From Mesodorylaimus sp. YZB2_4 (taxonomy: Eukaryota > Nematoda > Enoplea > Dorylaimida > Dorylaimidae), in NCBI GenBank assembly GCA_030248295.1, contig JASANH010000647.1, positions 496,001 to 560,000 of the forward strand: a stretch of 64,000 bases of DNA. Direction: 5' to 3'. Of this stretch, positions 35,317-45,967 are shown one piece after another; the stretch's first letter is position 1; each line of letters opens with the position of its first letter. The notes under the pieces were generated by a model, which did not search any database, was not told the origin of the DNA, and worked only from the letters and a program-made list of their open reading frames with translations. Made by a program: the position numbers and the translations under genes.

Positions 35317-35784
35317 TCAACGATGCGACACACGCGCCAAAGCCAAATAAGAGAAATTCTTTTTCAATGGACACGCCGAATCTAGGCCATCGTCATTCAC
35401 CACTTGTAAGCCCAATGGACCGCACTCGCAATCAGCACACGTCAAGTATTTGTATCGACCGTCCACCGTATTCGTGTAGCCGACATTCTCGAATGTGAAG
35501 ATATCCGCCACGGACCAAAAGTGCTGGTACGCGGGGACATGGTCGGAGGCGACTGGTTGATGCTTGCTGTTGAGCTGGACCTGCATATCGGGCAATGGCC
35601 AACCACCAATATTGACATAATGTCCGTGATCAGGGCGCAAGATCAGGGATGGACAGCGAGGGCAATAGACGGAAAGTGAGTTCCGTTTATCACTAGACGA
35701 CGGATCGAATAATTTGGACAAGTCCAGATCAACGTCGTCACACAGGGCAGAGCGAGAAGTCGATGAAGCTGCAGCATCGGCCAT
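35317..35784 (-). CDS. RABIF: RAB-interacting factor MSS4
   Basis: Zinc-binding chaperone / guanine-nucleotide-release factor for exocytic Rab GTPases. Single exon, 155 residues, slightly longer than the human protein. The zinc sites are YCPRCPSLIL and LTCADCECGPLG. The Rab-contact block HFWSVADIFTFENVGYTNTV and the C-terminal YLALARVSHR match the family. The first ~35 residues are Ser/Asp-rich and specific to this lineage. It starts only 9 nt after the MED9 stop codon on the same strand, with no room for a normal promoter or 3' UTR, so the two probably share a transcript. Confidence 0.93.
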   Translation of the reverse strand: MADAAASSTSRSALCDDVDLDLSKLFDPSSSDKRNSLSVYCPRCPSLILRPDHGHYVNIGGWPLPDMQVQLNSKHQPVASDHVPAYQHFWSVADIFTFENVGYTNTVDGRYKYLTCADCECGPLGLQVVNDDGLDSACPLKKNFSYLALARVSHR

Positions 35785-35793
35785 ATGATCAAA

Positions 35794-36628
35794 CTAATCC
35801 GATTTCGGCGGCACTGATGTTGAAGATGGTCCTTCCAGTAGACCAGCAGCACCCGTCTCTTTGAATTTGTTCAGTAGCTCGCTCTTGACTCGAATTTGTT
35901 CGCGTAACACGTCGATGTGACGAAGTTGCTCTTCTGGGCTGTACTGACCGCCGGGCAGCGAGTCGGCGTATCTACGAAGTTGATTCAATGCGGACTGCAA
36001 ATCTTCTAGTTTCTGAACTTGTAATTCTTGACCTCCACCCGAGCTAAGTGCGGCTTGAGCAGCTGCGGCGACGAGAGGGTGAGGCTGGTGACCAAAACCG
36101 AAAGATGACGGTAAACCAGCGTACCCACCAAACGCCGGATGCGGATGTGGAGCGCTAGCTGCTGCAGTTCCTTGAGGCTTTTCCCTAAATATAAGTAGAA
36201 AAGTTTTTGTCATTCAAAGTTAGGTTAGCCCATTCACACGGAGAAATTTATCGCTGATCGCTAATCATTTAGGATCGACCTAAATGCTTTGTGCTTGTAC
36301 TGTAACCCGACAAAAATTTTGTGTTGTCGAAAGTACGACTACCGCGAGAGATTGGCCTCTTACCTTGAGAACCGAAAGCAAAATGCTGAAAAGGGCGGGG
36401 GGCACCGATACAACAGGCCTAACCAAATGCCTAGCTTGGATATTTAGATCGCAGACATTTTCAAGGCAAAATATTTATGCCTACAATCCTGAACCAAATT
36501 CAGATCCTTCAAAAATAGGTCAGGCAATACTTACGATCGCAAGAGTGCGTGCAATCGAGCCGATAGATTTACGTTGGGAATAGCAGATGACTTTGAAGTG
36601 TTTGTTCCAGATTGAGGCGAAGACATTG
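35794..36628 (-). CDS. MED9: Mediator complex subunit 9
   Basis: Subunit of the middle module of Mediator, the bridge between transcription factors and RNA polymerase II. Two exons (36573-36628 and 35794-36184) over a 388-nt intron close in phase to 148 residues, matching the usual length. The C-terminal helical pair reads LQSALNQLRRYADSLPGGQY, then SPEEQLRHIDVLREQIRVKS and ELLNKFKE; the SPEQQ...LREQ...K.ELL.K.K pattern is diagnostic of MED9. The N-terminal half is Ala/His/Gly-rich low complexity. It is the upstream member of a pair with RABIF (9-nt spacing) and lies 207 bp head to head with the CUB-domain gene. Confidence 0.85.
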
Positions 36629-36835
36629 ACGACTGACTTCCGATGAATCATCCTCCTTTCCGAAAATGGCATCGATTTGGGCCGGCCGAGCTTAGTCTTG
36701 CGCACACTAAGGAAAGTTCAAAGCTGCTTATAACAAATATGTGCAAATATGCCTGCATATCAGCAGGTCGGTCGGGCTGGCAAGTGTCGGTCAGTTGGAG
36801 TTGGAATTTTGGCTTGTCTTCGTTGCAGATCAAAA
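36629..36835. promoter_or_regulatory. Divergent promoter, MED9 / CUB gene
   Basis: Only 207 bp separate the two start codons. A polypyrimidine-rich acceptor-like string (cttgtcttcgttgcag) ends at about 36827, just 8 nt before the CUB-gene ATG. This suggests a 5' UTR intron or a trans-splice acceptor. Confidence 0.45.
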
Positions 36836-38968
36836 ATGTTTTTATTGATTATATATTTTCTTCCTGCAGCTTTCATTTTTCCAGTTTCTTCTACGCACAT
36901 TCCTCCTAATTGCACAATGTCTCATAATGAATTCTTAGTATCCGGTTTGCCTGTACCACAAATGTGGACATGCCCTGAAGGATCTCCGAGTATTTGGCGT
37001 CAGCAGCTTTGCGATAACTTTTTCAATTGCCGTCGATCATTAGGTGATGAAAAAATTTGCGTTGACTACGGGCCCCTTGGCTCATCTAAACTCACTTTCA
37101 TTGACGATAAAATTCTGGCTGGTCCTCAAGCAAAACCCGTTATTCCACGTGTCTTCATTCCCGACTTCGATTGTTCCGCTCCTCTTTGCGTCAATGGATC
37201 GAACGACGTCGATTTGGCCTACAAGGCGCATTTGATTTGCAGACAAATGGCTCAAAACACGTACCAACGTGTTATCTTAGTCGAGAACGTACAACGTTGG
37301 CCAATCGCCTTGGCACCAGACGCAATTCGGTGTTCTGGTCACGAATCAACAATCCAAGAATGCTCCAATTTCAAGTTTATGAAGCAGCCATTTCTGGTTG
37401 ATAATTGCTTTTATTTATTAGCGGTATCCTGCTCCAATGAATGTCTCAAAGACTATCTTATCGTGGATTCACCGAGCGAAACTGGAAAAATTCAACCATC
37501 AGGGAAAATAATCTCTATGCCGTCCCAAGGTGTCTTAATATCACCCGGTTTTCCAAACTTTTATTTGCCAAATTTGGATTGCACATGGAAATTGACTGTA
37601 GCGGATGACCGCAAATTACTGAGTCTCAATGTAACGGTCTTGAACCTGCAAGAATTCGATGTTGGCGATTCACGCGAGGCAACTGGGGCAGACGACCATC
37701 CTTGCACGAACAGTTATGTGGAAATCGGACTCGGCCTCAATCACAAGGGCAACTACATGAAGCAGCGAATTTGCAGAGAAAGCGCAGTTGGAATGGTAAG
37801 TTCTCTATGCTGCTTTCCTAGCATGGAACCAGTTTCATGATTTCAGGGCTTGGTATCGTTTTCGAATCGCATCTACGTCCGTTACGTTTCTGGTCAATAC
37901 AAGGGCAGCCTTACGGGTGAAAAAGGCTTCGCCTTGTCTTATCGAGCCATCTTGATCGAAGATGAGCCGTTATCAGCACCGATGATCGCATTGATTTCAT
38001 TCGCTACGACTGCTCTTGTGCTGTCGATTATTTTGGGTGGCTTATATTCGTTCAAAAAATGCGTATCTGCTCATCTCGCTAAGAAACGTCGAGGCGAGAT
38101 GATCGATCGAGTGAAGAAGTGCCGACCATTGCCCATGCTTGGTGCTCCGAAGAATGGAATGTTCAATCCCCCAGTCACGTGTTCGGTGTGTCGCAAACGC
38201 ATTGAACGTATCTCCGATCTGTGTCCCCACTACGCTGAATTATTATCCTATGTGACTGACTAGTAAGTTTGAAATTTTAGCGTTTTTTCTAAAATGATAA
38301 TAATAACATCATCTCGTTTTAGTGACTTTGCTGGAATTTTTTTAAAAAGACCAGCTCAGAATTACCCGCGTCCCTCATCTTCAGTTCGTCGTCCTCGTTA
38401 TCACACTTACGCGGGCGATCGTTCATCGTTGGTTATCGACGATTTGAATAAGAGTAGACGTTCCTTGGATCTGGACGAGGATGCGGATGAAGCATCGTTG
38501 CAGAGGCGCTGGCGATCGATGGACGTCTCGTGCGTGGACAGTGTGGAAAGTGACGATTCCCGGGACTCGTATATGACCACTGGTCAACATGTTTTTCAAC
38601 CTACTTTCTGGATTCATCACGTTTCTCATCCGATCATGATTGAACGAGACATCGAGGAGGAAGAAGTCGAAGAAGCCGAAGAAGAGGAAGTGTTTCGAAC
38701 CCCGTCGTCTAGAAAGCTTTCGATCACTCCTAAAAAAGCTGCCACGTCTATCAAAAATTTCTTATCGGCAGCCAAGGCCCACACGAGTCGATTGAGCATA
38801 CCCAGTTGGCGCACTCCATCGCCCAGAAAGACTTCGACGCCCAATCAACCAACGTGCTCTCAAGTAAATGAAGTCATGAATCAGAGAGTGCCAGCTCTGA
38901 CAGCCTACAGCCTCACTGTACCCCCGAAAGATATGGATGCCTGGCATGCTACTTTTCGATCAGCTTAA
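36836..38968 (+). CDS. Single-pass membrane protein with SRCR-like and CUB domains
   Basis: Three exons (36836-37795, 37847-38262, 38323-38968) with introns of about 51 and 60 nt close in phase to 673 residues. A signal peptide (MFLLIIYFLPAAFIFPVSS) is followed by a Cys-rich region. An SRCR-like segment (LICRQMAQNTYQRVILV ... IRCSGHESTIQECSNF) and one CUB domain (SQGVLISPGFPNFYLPNLDC, then WKLTV) come next. A transmembrane helix lies near residue 380 (ALISFATTALVLSIILGGLY), and the roughly 270-residue cytoplasmic tail has a CxxC...C pair, an acidic run (IEEEEVEEAEEEEV) and Ser/Pro-rich basic stretches. It looks like a cell-surface receptor or adhesion protein. I do not recognise the exact orthologue. 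Confidence 0.78.
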
Positions 38969-41900
38969 ATTTTTCTAGATTTTCATGTCATAGTTTCATG
39001 TTCAGTTCCGTAATTTCATGTTTTTTTCCGCGATTTTCATGGATTTTGTATGTTTTAGATTCCAAAATTCTTCGGTTCTGGCTGTCTCTCTAAATAACGT
39101 AAAGACGTATTTTTCGCACCCGTTTAGGCCTATAGCAAACAGCAAAAATGTCTGCTGGAGGCGGCAGTTGAGCTTTCTGAGTGGGTCGTCACTTGGTTGT
39201 AGAGGCGCTTATCGGTTTTGGAACCGCGAATTTTTTGTTTTTCCGCAGTTCGGATGAATATACAGGTACGAAAATTTTAAATATTTTCTTTAGCTTGAGG
39301 AATAAAAATTAGAAATATTTGAGATGAAAAGTTTGAAGTTAGTGAAGAAGTTTTTGTATTTAATTGAGGCGAAGGCACTTTTGCTGTTTGGTCCCCAACG
39401 TAGGTTAGTTTAGGCTTAGGCTGATATAGGTATAGGGTTAAGCCAGCATTATGTCAGCATTTGCCTGGGACCAAACGGCAAAAGCGCCGAGTCAATGTGG
39501 GGTTTCGAACAGTTTGGATATTTTCTGTGTATTCCGTTCCATTTCTCCACGGACTACCTACAGGCCTGCAGTACACTACTGTAACCAGATTGACACTGAA
39601 AGCTAATACTAGAAATCGTAATAACTACCAGAATCAGCTTCAGTCCACGCCTTTCTCGTCGTTTAATCGAAAAGATAGATTAAAAAGTTTTAGCATTTTT
39701 CGTTCAGTTTTCTGTTGGACATGTTCTTCGAATCTCGAGCATGCATTATCACCAGTAAGGACGCATCGTGCGATAATTATTCGTGTTATTGTGCGCGATT
39801 CCGTTTACATGAGTGTGTACGAAGTCATCCTGCCTGACACCCAGTTTGGTGTCTTCCACTTTGGTCGTCGTCTTTTAGGCATTTTTTCAATAAACGTCAG
39901 TTGTATAATAGGGAGGATTTCCATGGCCGGCTTGTGTTAACGACTAGTTCTTGGCCTGTGCGTACGTACTATAGGCGATGTGGTTTGTACGGGCAGCACG
40001 ACGATTTTGACCAAATACACGGGTTCCTACATGCTCGTGCCTAGTTGAGGTTGGTGAGCGAGTGTACCGGTTTTAATACCGTGCCAGCACCGTCTTTGTC
40101 AAGGACGACGAATCGGAGGCAAGTAAAGGAGAGAGAAGGACAGGACAGTCTTTTCGTTTCTATTGCGCGTTTGCAGACGTGGCGTTTTGTGTATTTTCGT
40201 AGTGTTGAGAGTCAGGCACGGACTGCTGACAATTCTTGCTCATATATTGACCAAAACAGTCTGCATTTTCAAACAGTTGATTCATATTTTCGGGTGAAAA
40301 GGTACCATTTCCGCAAGTTCCCCAATCCTTTATTCCAAGTGACCAATTCATTTTTTACGGCCGATTCGTCATGTCTTGTATTGTGGTCACTTAGCCGAGG
40401 GACAATGGACGTCATCGTTTATATTTGCATATTAGGCTACGTGTCCATGTCCTTGTTCGTTCAAGCCTATTTCTATTTGCTGGATGCTCTGTTCATTGAA
40501 AAGTTTGACACAGAACCGAATCGTCAATACGATTTGCCTTGACTGATCACATTAATGGGATCGAGGTATGAGATACACAGTATACAGCACTGTACTGATG
40601 CCCGAGCTAGGTTTTTTTGCTACAGTAGTCATGAAGTGTCATCTGCGCCTGTAAGGGTATGTGCATTTTTCGTTTGGCGGGTCGGCATGCTTTGGCTTCT
40701 TGGCATTCCAACGTTTGGCGCGACAGCTGTCAACGGATCTCTCGTGTGGGACGCAATTGGATGCTTGGCCAAGCGTTGTGAAGAATGGCAGTTGTTGAAA
40801 ATAGAATTGGTTTGGGGAGGGTCAAAGAAACTCGAACGAGTAATGCTTTATGTTTTCGCCGCTCGCAGTTGATGAGGAGGTACTCGACTGAACATAGTTT
40901 GGCCAACGTCATTTTTTCTTTATTAGAAGAAGTTTAGGCATAAAAATTCATATTGCTAATGCGTGAGTGAGAGCCTCGAAGTCTGGTCGCATTAGGGGAC
41001 TTTGGTGAAATGGGTCTTTGGGTTTGGTTCGAGTGGATAATGCTTATTTTAACTGTTTTGTCCTTTTTATGAGTGTCCTAAACTTTTTGGAACCGGTTAC
41101 TTGGTTTAGTAATCGTAGTGGAATGAGGGGAATAGGCTAAAGTCAACAAGGGGTCAGACAAGTGTTGAATCATAGGTGGCATGACGACTGTATCAATAGA
41201 GAAAGGTGAGCACGTGAGAGGTCTTTACTGGCTTTGAATGAATGCATGGGTTTATCCCAGTAAGCATGATTTTGGGTGGACTTTGAGCTTGGATTTTGGC
41301 GATAAATGTCAACTTTTAGGTGCACTTTCGTTTCTTTTTATAGAAAATTTGGCGTTGTTTCAGCGAGTATTTCCTTAAACGGGGTTGGATCCTAGTACAT
41401 CAATCTTGAGTATCCTAGTACTTGTTTTCATTTCGTTGTTGGTTTGTGTGCGTCTTTGATTGGGTGACAGTCTTGGGTTGTGTATTGGGGATTTGGATTT
41501 GAGTTGATTTTTTGCTTTTTTGGTGGTTAGGATTAGAACATTGGCGTCTAAGGAAGAGGATCATTTTGATAAATGGGTGGGAGGGTGGGGGATAAGGGAG
41601 TGATGGATGCACGTCCGGTGGCTTGTCGATCGTTCATGTTTAGTGCGGCTGACCAAATTTGGGAGGGCTAGCTAGTTGCAGGATTCCATGTAATTTTTTG
41701 CAGACGGTGAAACGACTGTGGTTTGTGAGCGTAAATTTGTCTCACGGATGTTTACTAGGGTCCAAGCCGAATATGGTATTTTCAGGGGACTCTTTCGCCA
41801 GTCAAGCGTTGAGATTGTTTGCATTTTTTTCGTTAGGTATACTCGTTGCCGTCAGCCGACGAATGCTCAGCGGGCGGAATGTGCTGTGCTCGAAGCCAGG

Positions 41901-42192
41901 GGGAGCGACTGGTAGGAAGAGGTGTGATCGTGCTGACTATGGCTGCTAGCACCCTTTTCAGTTGCTATTCTTTTCTCGAGCGAGAGGGGCAGAGACGTAA
42001 CAGGTTGTCGTCACGCGCGTAAAGACCTCTCGTTTCCATGTTTTTTAAATAAAATGCCCTTTTTTGGAATAGGAATAGAGATGGAGATGTTCGTTGTTGG
42101 GATTGGGGCGTGTGCTGGTTGGAGTAGTGGTGTGGGTTCTGGTTGGAAAGTTGTATAATGATGTTTTCTTGAAGGTATTTTGATTAAAAATT
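38969..42192. other. Intergenic / 5' region of the VGLL4-like gene
   Basis: Apart from a candidate small membrane-peptide frame at 40405-40542, no coding region is supported. The part nearest 42 kb may contain 5' UTR exons of the VGLL4-like gene, but none can be placed with confidence. Confidence 0.4.
40405..40542 (+). CDS. Candidate 45-residue membrane micropeptide
   Basis: The frame starts MDVIVYICILGYVSMSLFVQ and continues with an aromatic/Leu-rich stretch to an acidic/polar tail (EKFDTEPNRQYDLP). The first ~30 residues would form one transmembrane helix and the tail is soluble, a layout typical of small membrane-protein regulators. The same frame stays open upstream to 40045, so it could also be the end of a longer product. 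No family is recognised and chance is a real possibility. Confidence 0.25.
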   Translation: MDVIVYICILGYVSMSLFVQAYFYLLDALFIEKFDTEPNRQYDLP

Positions 42193-44929
42193 ATGATGCG
42201 AAAACGGAATTCGTATCCAACATTCGCCGACGATAGTAGTAACGAGAAAAGGGAAAGGAAATCACCGCAGGAGGAATCGATTGACGACGAGTCGGTTATG
42301 AATGCCAGGTAAGGGGTGTTGGAATGAAGGCTATAGAATTGATGACTGGGTCGTTTTCAGGACGGGCAATGGGCGATCGGGCAGTGACGAGGAAATGATC
42401 AACGTTGTGGATGTGTCCGATTCCGAGGAGCGCATGGATGTGAGTGTATCGAAGGAGGATATTCTCGTGGCGCCTGGACCATCGATAGTGGTGGCATCGT
42501 CCTCATCGATTTCCACCTTATCGACTGTTTCGTCGAGTGCCAGTTCGTTGCCGTTGGATTTGTCGAAAAAGAAACGTCGATTGACGGCGAGTACGAGTTT
42601 GACGGAGGACAATGATAATAAGGAGGACGATGGGGAATATTCGGATTCGGAACAAAGACAAAGGAAAGGCGTGGCTGGATTTTCTGGAATGAGAGGAGGA
42701 AGCTTCGGCGCAGGCAGCTCGTCCTCGTCGTCGGCCATCAAGTGGCGTCGACCGCCGTTGGAGTGCGAGATTCCGAGTCGAGGCCAATCGCCGTCTGTGA
42801 TTGTGGGTGGAACGGACACGGCTGGCTCGCAACATCAATCGATACTTGCTAGAACTGCCAGCGATGCTTGGCAGATTCAACAGCAACAAAGACCCAGTGT
42901 CATTCGTTCGGCAGGTAGGTGAAAAGTGGTTTGGACGAGGTATCAATGCTGGGAGGCTAATTTTGTCGTCTGATTTTCGAATTTGAGTTTTTGGCGAGGA
43001 AACTGTTAGTCGATACTTTTGAGGAAATATGCGAGAAGGGCATCCGATTGCGCTAATCTACTCGTGTTTTTTGACTGATTATCTTAAGGGGAGAGGCAAA
43101 GAGGACACCATGGGCGAGGCCCCAGCATCGACCGATCCAACCCTGGGCCTGGATATCCGATCCAGCTGGCCCACTTCAAAAAAATAAAAATGGGAATGAG
43201 TTGTTTAACACCAGACCCTCGCCAACCTGCTCTATTCCTTCGTTGAAACGTCTGTCAGCCCGCAATAAAGAGATTCAGGAGAACTGATCGGCCCACTGGG
43301 ATTATCAATGGACTCGCTCATTACCCCAGGCCATTCATTATCATTTCCTAGGAGATAAAAAATTAAATTTTAATTGTTGATCGAGCAGTAGGATCGGATC
43401 CGACCCATTTCTCTGATCGGTTGATGGTTTTAATCCCAACCCTGGGCTTACCTAGTCGGCTTACAGATTTCAGTGCACACGAGTGAATTGTGGTGTCTGT
43501 ATCGTGTGCGTAACTAAGAAAAGCGGGAAATACAGGTTTTAAAATATCAATCCGTTTCAAAAATGGCGGCAAAATTTGCCTACATGCAAATTATCCTAGG
43601 CATGCAGACCTTGACCGGGTATGGTTCGGGAGAGATGACGAGCGGCCTACCTAATAGTGTGCAAGGGGTTTCTGACCTGTGCTGCGGCCCGTCCTGAACT
43701 GTGCACATCTTGACTGATGAATGTAATTTGCAGATTTTACATTCGAGCCGCCTGAATCGAATGATGTGGATGAACATTTTCGGAAATCGCTCAGCGGGAA
43801 TCAACCTACTGCGGAGGCTGCAGGTGAGCAATGAGGTCCATGCGTCACACCCACTGGTCTGTGCTGTTCTTGTGGACTTACTGGCCAGTCATTGACCTGC
43901 TTGGCGGGAGGAGAGGGCATGGGGGCAAGGAAAGGGGTCGGATATCCTAAATCCCTCATAGACCCCGTTAAAACAGCTAATCAATCGCCTGTATTCCAGA
44001 TGGCGTGTGCTGGCATGGGGTACTGTCTAGTCGATGAATTACAGGCTCTGTTTGACTTTCGACTCATATATGGGCATGGGGGGGGAAACCCTGGGTTTGG
44101 TCAGCTAAGAATGCGACTCCTCCTGTGGCTGTTTCAGCCCCTACCTTTAAGATAGAAGGCGCCGTCATCGCTTGGCTGTCTGGAAAAAAGTAGCGAGAGA
44201 TTTAGTTTAATCGTTGGAAAAATTAAATTTTAACACTGGTGGGAAAATGGGTCGAGTTCACTCCACGGAAATGAAATAGGCGCCCCTGCCCTTTAGCATT
44301 AGGATCTTACGTACTCGTGATTCCGATATCACATATTGGGATCGAACTGGACGGAGTAGTGGTGGCATGGTGGTCAGTGTGCTTACATGTGAGCTCTGGG
44401 GAGTACTGGAAATATGTCGTGCACTGAGCACCCTGGCCTGCTGTCCTGTTCAGTGTGCACACGGGCTGTTTGTATTGCAGTGGATGATCACTTCGCTCGT
44501 GCCCTGGGCGATGTTTGGTACGCCCTGAAGAATCGAATGCATTTGACGTCGACGGGTGATGATGGCTCGGCGTCCCGTTGCTCGCCCAGTCCAGCATCGG
44601 TGTGCTCGGCGACCAATTGTGCCGTGGTGTCGAGTTTCAGTTCGTCCTCGCTGTCGACCGCGTCGCAGGCATCGGGTGGTGAGAGTGGTGGCAAGTCTGG
44701 TGTGGCCACGGGCGGCAATTTCCCTTCGTCCACACCACTCAAGAAACGGATACTGGCGGTGGAAGCAGCGGCTCAGCGATTGGAAGTGAACAGTGTGAAC
44801 AAGAACAATGTGGAGAGTGGGCAGGACAGGTTGAACAATAACAATGGAGGCATCGTAATGAGTAACAGTGACGAGGACAGTCGGAAAAGTCTGTCCGCGC
44901 CCAGCACTCCCCCGCCAACGCCCTTGTAA
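42193..44929 (+). CDS. VGLL4: Vestigial-like 4 / Tgi-type TEAD cofactor
   Basis: Co-repressor that competes with YAP/Yorkie for TEAD/Scalloped in Hippo signalling. Four exons (42193-42308, 42361-42914, 43734-43823, 44481-44929) close in phase to 402 residues. Two tondu (TDU) motifs, the TEAD-binding hallmark of this family, are present: VDEHFRKSLSG (residues about 235-245, exon 3) and VDDHFARALGDVW (about 254-266, start of exon 4). They sit only 8 residues apart, unlike the wider spacing I would expect in other members. A CtBP-binding-type PLDLS lies at residues 103-107, followed by basic KKKRR. The rest is Ser/Asn/Gly-rich and disordered. Exon 3 is only 90 nt and easily missed. There may be non-coding exons upstream. 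Confidence 0.9.
43090..43570 (+). other. Intron 2 of the VGLL4-like gene: possible repeat insert
   Basis: The 819-nt intron contains palindrome-prone GATCC/CCGACCC sequence (43120-43160 and 43385-43440) reminiscent of the GATCC-rich repeat at 6.99 kb and 26.25 kb. No conserved coding frame is seen. Confidence 0.3.
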
Positions 44930-45778
44930 TTGGCGGCGGGTTGTGTTCCCAATTTTATAATTGTGGTTTTAGATTTGAGAATTATGGATTCGGGATGTTT
45001 TAAGCAGATTTGCCTTTGTTGAGTAGGAATAACAAATTTGTGGTTAAAATTTTATGAAATGTTAATACGGTTTGGAATTCGGTTTGTTGAAATTGTGGGT
45101 TTGTAATTGTTGTGATAAATGTAATTTTGAAAGTATGGATGTGAAAAGTAGGAAGTAAAGAAATTGGTGTAATGGTAGGTATAAATTCAAATTTTGGCGC
45201 TGAATTGGGTGTAAGTAGTTTGTACCTGAGCGTCATGTAAGATGAAAACAAACTGTGCGGTGGGCGGGTTTCCGGAGACGTCCTTTGTGTATTCAATGCT
45301 GGGACTGTCTAGGACGGGAAAAGTACATATTTGCTTTGACTTTTTGCGACTGGCGCTTGCGAAAGGCAACTGTCAAGTAGAAATCGTTTTCTATCGACTC
45401 GTCGTTGACGGGCAGCTGTGCATTTGTACAATCATTAGCCGTTAGTGACTGACGTTGGAAGACGGGTGGAAAGTGGATCGACGCGAGAGGGGTGAAGGGA
45501 AACGTAAGTTATACGTGTTGGTGAATAGAGACGGGGACTGGTTTGCTTTAATTAGATGCTATTATGCCAGCTGGTCTTCGGAATTGTGACCGCGGGTGGT
45601 TAGTATTTTCGTAATTTTTATGCAAATGATGATAAATGGGTTTTGCCGTTTTTTCAGAAAGACGACAGTGCAATTTTTGTGCTGTCAAAAAACTAGGGAC
45701 GAATTTTCGGCTATTTTTTAACTATAAAGCGCTTCCCTATGTTCTGGTCGACCGTATAGCGTCTGAATATTTGAAAAG
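44930..45778. promoter_or_regulatory. Spacer and likely first promoter of the ankyrin gene
   Basis: Eight hundred bases between the VGLL4-like stop and the first candidate ankyrin start. It is AT-rich just after the stop, in keeping with a 3' UTR, and has no supported coding frame. Confidence 0.35.
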
Positions 45779-45967
45779 ATGCCGGATATCGACGAAAGAG
45801 CAGCCGAACAAGCGCATTCGACAGCCGCGGTGGTGGTCCATGGTGTGCAGCAACAAATTAATTTGCCAGAACAACATGAGACAACGGAAGAATTAGTTGA
45901 AGAGACGATCCCTAGTAAGCCACCATCCGTGAAATCAAAGGAGAAAGAGGAGAAAAAGGTTGAAAAA
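45779..45967 (+). CDS. Ankyrin candidate first exon A
   Basis: Encodes 63 residues starting [11 protein letters not shown], acidic in the middle and Lys/Glu-rich at the end ([12 protein letters not shown]), followed in phase 0 by a GTAAGC donor. The shared ANK exon at 54604 also starts in phase 0. Usage is inferred. Confidence 0.6.

Noticed and set aside
40045-40404. Upstream extension of the 45-residue frame (165 codons in all)
   Set aside because: Composition looks random and there is no domain or splice evidence; only the terminal hydrophobic part was kept, with low confidence.
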